From contig VMTC01000049.1 in NCBI GenBank assembly GCA_013791765.1, positions 1 to 64,000 of the forward strand: 64,000 nt of DNA, read 5' to 3'. Made by a program: the position numbers and the translations under genes. The DNA is from Rhodoferax sp. Lineage in GTDB: Bacteria > Pseudomonadota > Gammaproteobacteria > Burkholderiales > Burkholderiaceae_C. The notes under the pieces are model-generated. The model was not told the DNA's origin, did not search any database, and saw only the letters and a program-made list of their open reading frames with translations. Within the stretch, counting starts at the first letter, position 1, and each line of letters opens with the position of its first letter. Positions 62,887 through 64,000 of this stretch are shown here, piece after piece.

Positions 62887-64000
62887 TCAGACACCGCGTC
62901 TTTCATCAAGGTCGGCGTAGCGTGCCATCAGGGCCGCTTGCGCGCCATGCGCCAGGCGTGGGTGTTCGGCCTTGACGCGCGCGTAGCTGCCGTCTGGCAA
63001 CAAGTCCCACGCGTCAACGCCGTCATGCAAATAGGCCACCAACTCTTCATCCACAATGCGCTGGCGCTGGACCGGATCGGTGACCGGCCAGGCCAGTTCG
63101 ACCCGACGCAGCATGTTGCGGTTCATCCAGTCGGCGCTGGACAGGTACAACTCTTGCTCCTCATCGTGGCGGAAGTAAAAAACGCGCGAATGCTCCAGAA
63201 ACCTGCCAATGATGGAGCGCACGCGGATGTTGTCGGTGACACCGGGCAACTGCGCCGGCAGCATGCAGGCACCGCGCACGATCAGGTCAATCTTGACGCC
63301 CTTCTGCCCGGCTTGAATCAGCGCGTGAATGAGGGCCTCATCGGTTAAGGCATTCATCTTGGCCACAATCCGAGCGACGCCGCCCGATGCGGCCACGCCG
63401 CCCAATTTGTTGATCTTTTCAAGCAGCTTGCGTTGCAGATAGAACGGGGCCAGCAGCACCCGGTTGAGTTTGGGTAGGCGGCTGTGGCTGGCCAGATGAA
63501 CGAATACATTTTCGACGTCGGCCGTGAGCAGCGGGTCGGCCGTGAGGTGACCCCAATCGGTGTACAGGCGCGCGGTGCGCGGGTTGTAATTGCCGGTGGA
63601 GAGGTGCGCGTAGCGCACCAGGCGCTTGCCTTCGCGGCGGGTGATCAGCATCATCTTGGCATGGGTTTTGAGGCCGACCACACCGTACAAGACCTGTGCC
63701 CCGATGGATTCAAGCATTTCTGACCAGTTGATGTTGGCCTCTTCGTCAAAGCGCGCCTTGAGCTCCACCACCACGGTCACTTCTTTGCCGCGTCGCACCG
63801 CCTCGCGCAGCAGATCCATGAGTTCAGAGTCAACACCGGTGCGGTAGATGGTTTGTTTGATTGCCAGCACCTTCGGGTCATTCACGGCTTCACGCAAAAA
63901 GGCCAAAACGCCGCCAAAACTCTCAAAAGGCTGGTGAATCAGGACGTCGCCCAGCTTGAGTTGCTCAAAAAAAGAGACGCCCGGTGTCAATTGCGTTGGA
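62887..64000 (-). CDS. ppk1: Polyphosphate kinase 1, C-terminal part (5' end outside the window)
   Basis: About 370 residues of the catalytic half of PPK1, which makes polyphosphate from ATP. Visible: FGGVLAFLREAVNDPKVLAIKQTIYR, VTVVVELKARFDEEANINWSE, GLKTHAKMMLITR, the autophosphorylation region YAHLSTGNYNPRTARLYTD with its His, and IVRGACMLPAQLPG, FYFRHDEEQELYLSSADWM. The usual HLGTGNYN is HLSTGNYN here. The gene runs off the right end; the frame is open to the last base. Followed by sixA. Confidence 0.94.
   Translation of the reverse strand, partial: PTQLTPGVSFFEQLKLGDVLIHQPFESFGGVLAFLREAVNDPKVLAIKQTIYRTGVDSELMDLLREAVRRGKEVTVVVELKARFDEEANINWSEMLESIGAQVLYGVVGLKTHAKMMLITRREGKRLVRYAHLSTGNYNPRTARLYTDWGHLTADPLLTADVENVFVHLASHSRLPKLNRVLLAPFYLQRKLLEKINKLGGVAASGGVARIVAKMNALTDEALIHALIQAGQKGVKIDLIVRGACMLPAQLPGVTDNIRVRSIIGRFLEHSRVFYFRHDEEQELYLSSADWMNRNMLRRVELAWPVTDPVQRQRIVDEELVAYLHDGVDAWDLLPDGSYARVKAEHPRLAHGAQAALMARYADLDERRGV

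Overview
The window reads as chromosomal DNA of a Burkholderiales betaproteobacterium, most likely Comamonadaceae (Rhodoferax/Polaromonas-like). The basis is high GC, gene order and protein style: RelA, DapC/D/E, Ppx/SixA/PPK1, malonyl-CoA decarboxylase and poly-3-hydroxybutyrate genes. A roughly 60-bp interspersed repeat with a GGGCTAGAGGCC-like centre recurs after many stop codons. The genus is inference from memory of the families, not a database match. No rRNA, tRNA, CRISPR array, prophage or intact insertion sequence was seen.

Layout. 1-12.2 kb: relA with an upstream alpha/beta hydrolase, 3-hydroxybutyrate dehydrogenase, tsaD, and a TetR regulator divergent from an RND multidrug efflux operon (adaptor, pump, outer-membrane lipoprotein) with an AcrR-like operator between them. 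12.2-14.6 kb: a gene-poor patch with IS-end-like tandem repeats and a lower-GC zinc alcohol dehydrogenase that looks acquired. 14.5-18.8 kb: Entner-Doudoroff genes edd-eda, pdxH and an AEC-family permease. 18.8-21.9 kb: a large PAS/GGDEF/EAL protein. 22-25.5 kb: zur divergent from a zinc ABC importer operon (His-rich membrane peptide, znuC, znuB, znuA) with two tandem Zur-like boxes. 25.7-33 kb: malonyl-CoA decarboxylase, a small Cys/Lys-Ala protein, then dapC-dapD-pilU-like-dapE-prmB. 33-39.4 kb: an ABC-F ATPase, a 590-bp nest of repeats, and dnaE. 39.5-45.1 kb: a signalling cluster of a NarL-type regulator, a hybrid histidine kinase broken by an in-frame amber codon, a periplasmic binding protein and a TonB-dependent receptor. 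45.2-50.4 kb: an EcsC-like protein, a membrane protein, DinG helicase, a HigBA toxin-antitoxin pair and a PHB-depolymerase-type esterase. 50.7-55.2 kb: ppx, a Lys-rich ribbon-helix-helix-like protein, a DUF3616-like protein and an MgtC/DUF4010 membrane protein. 55.2-58.6 kb: an EAL-CBS-GGDEF protein split by a homopolymer frameshift, a chemoreceptor remnant and an M14 peptidase. 58.8-64 kb: the ornithine-lipid acyltransferase pair around a CYTH-CHAD protein, then sixA and the 3' part of ppk1, which runs off the window.

Themes. Stress and storage metabolism recur: ppGpp (RelA), polyphosphate (Ppx, CYTH-CHAD, SixA, PPK1), PHB (HbdH, esterase), phosphate-free lipids (OlsA/OlsB), zinc homeostasis and cyclic-di-GMP.

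The most unusual structure is a family of hairpin elements (three copies here) with a shared core of about 40 bp but different, self-complementary arms. Also notable are the ~60-bp repeats, two of which appear to have been taken into coding sequence: the signal peptide of the efflux outer-membrane protein and an in-frame insert in DapE.
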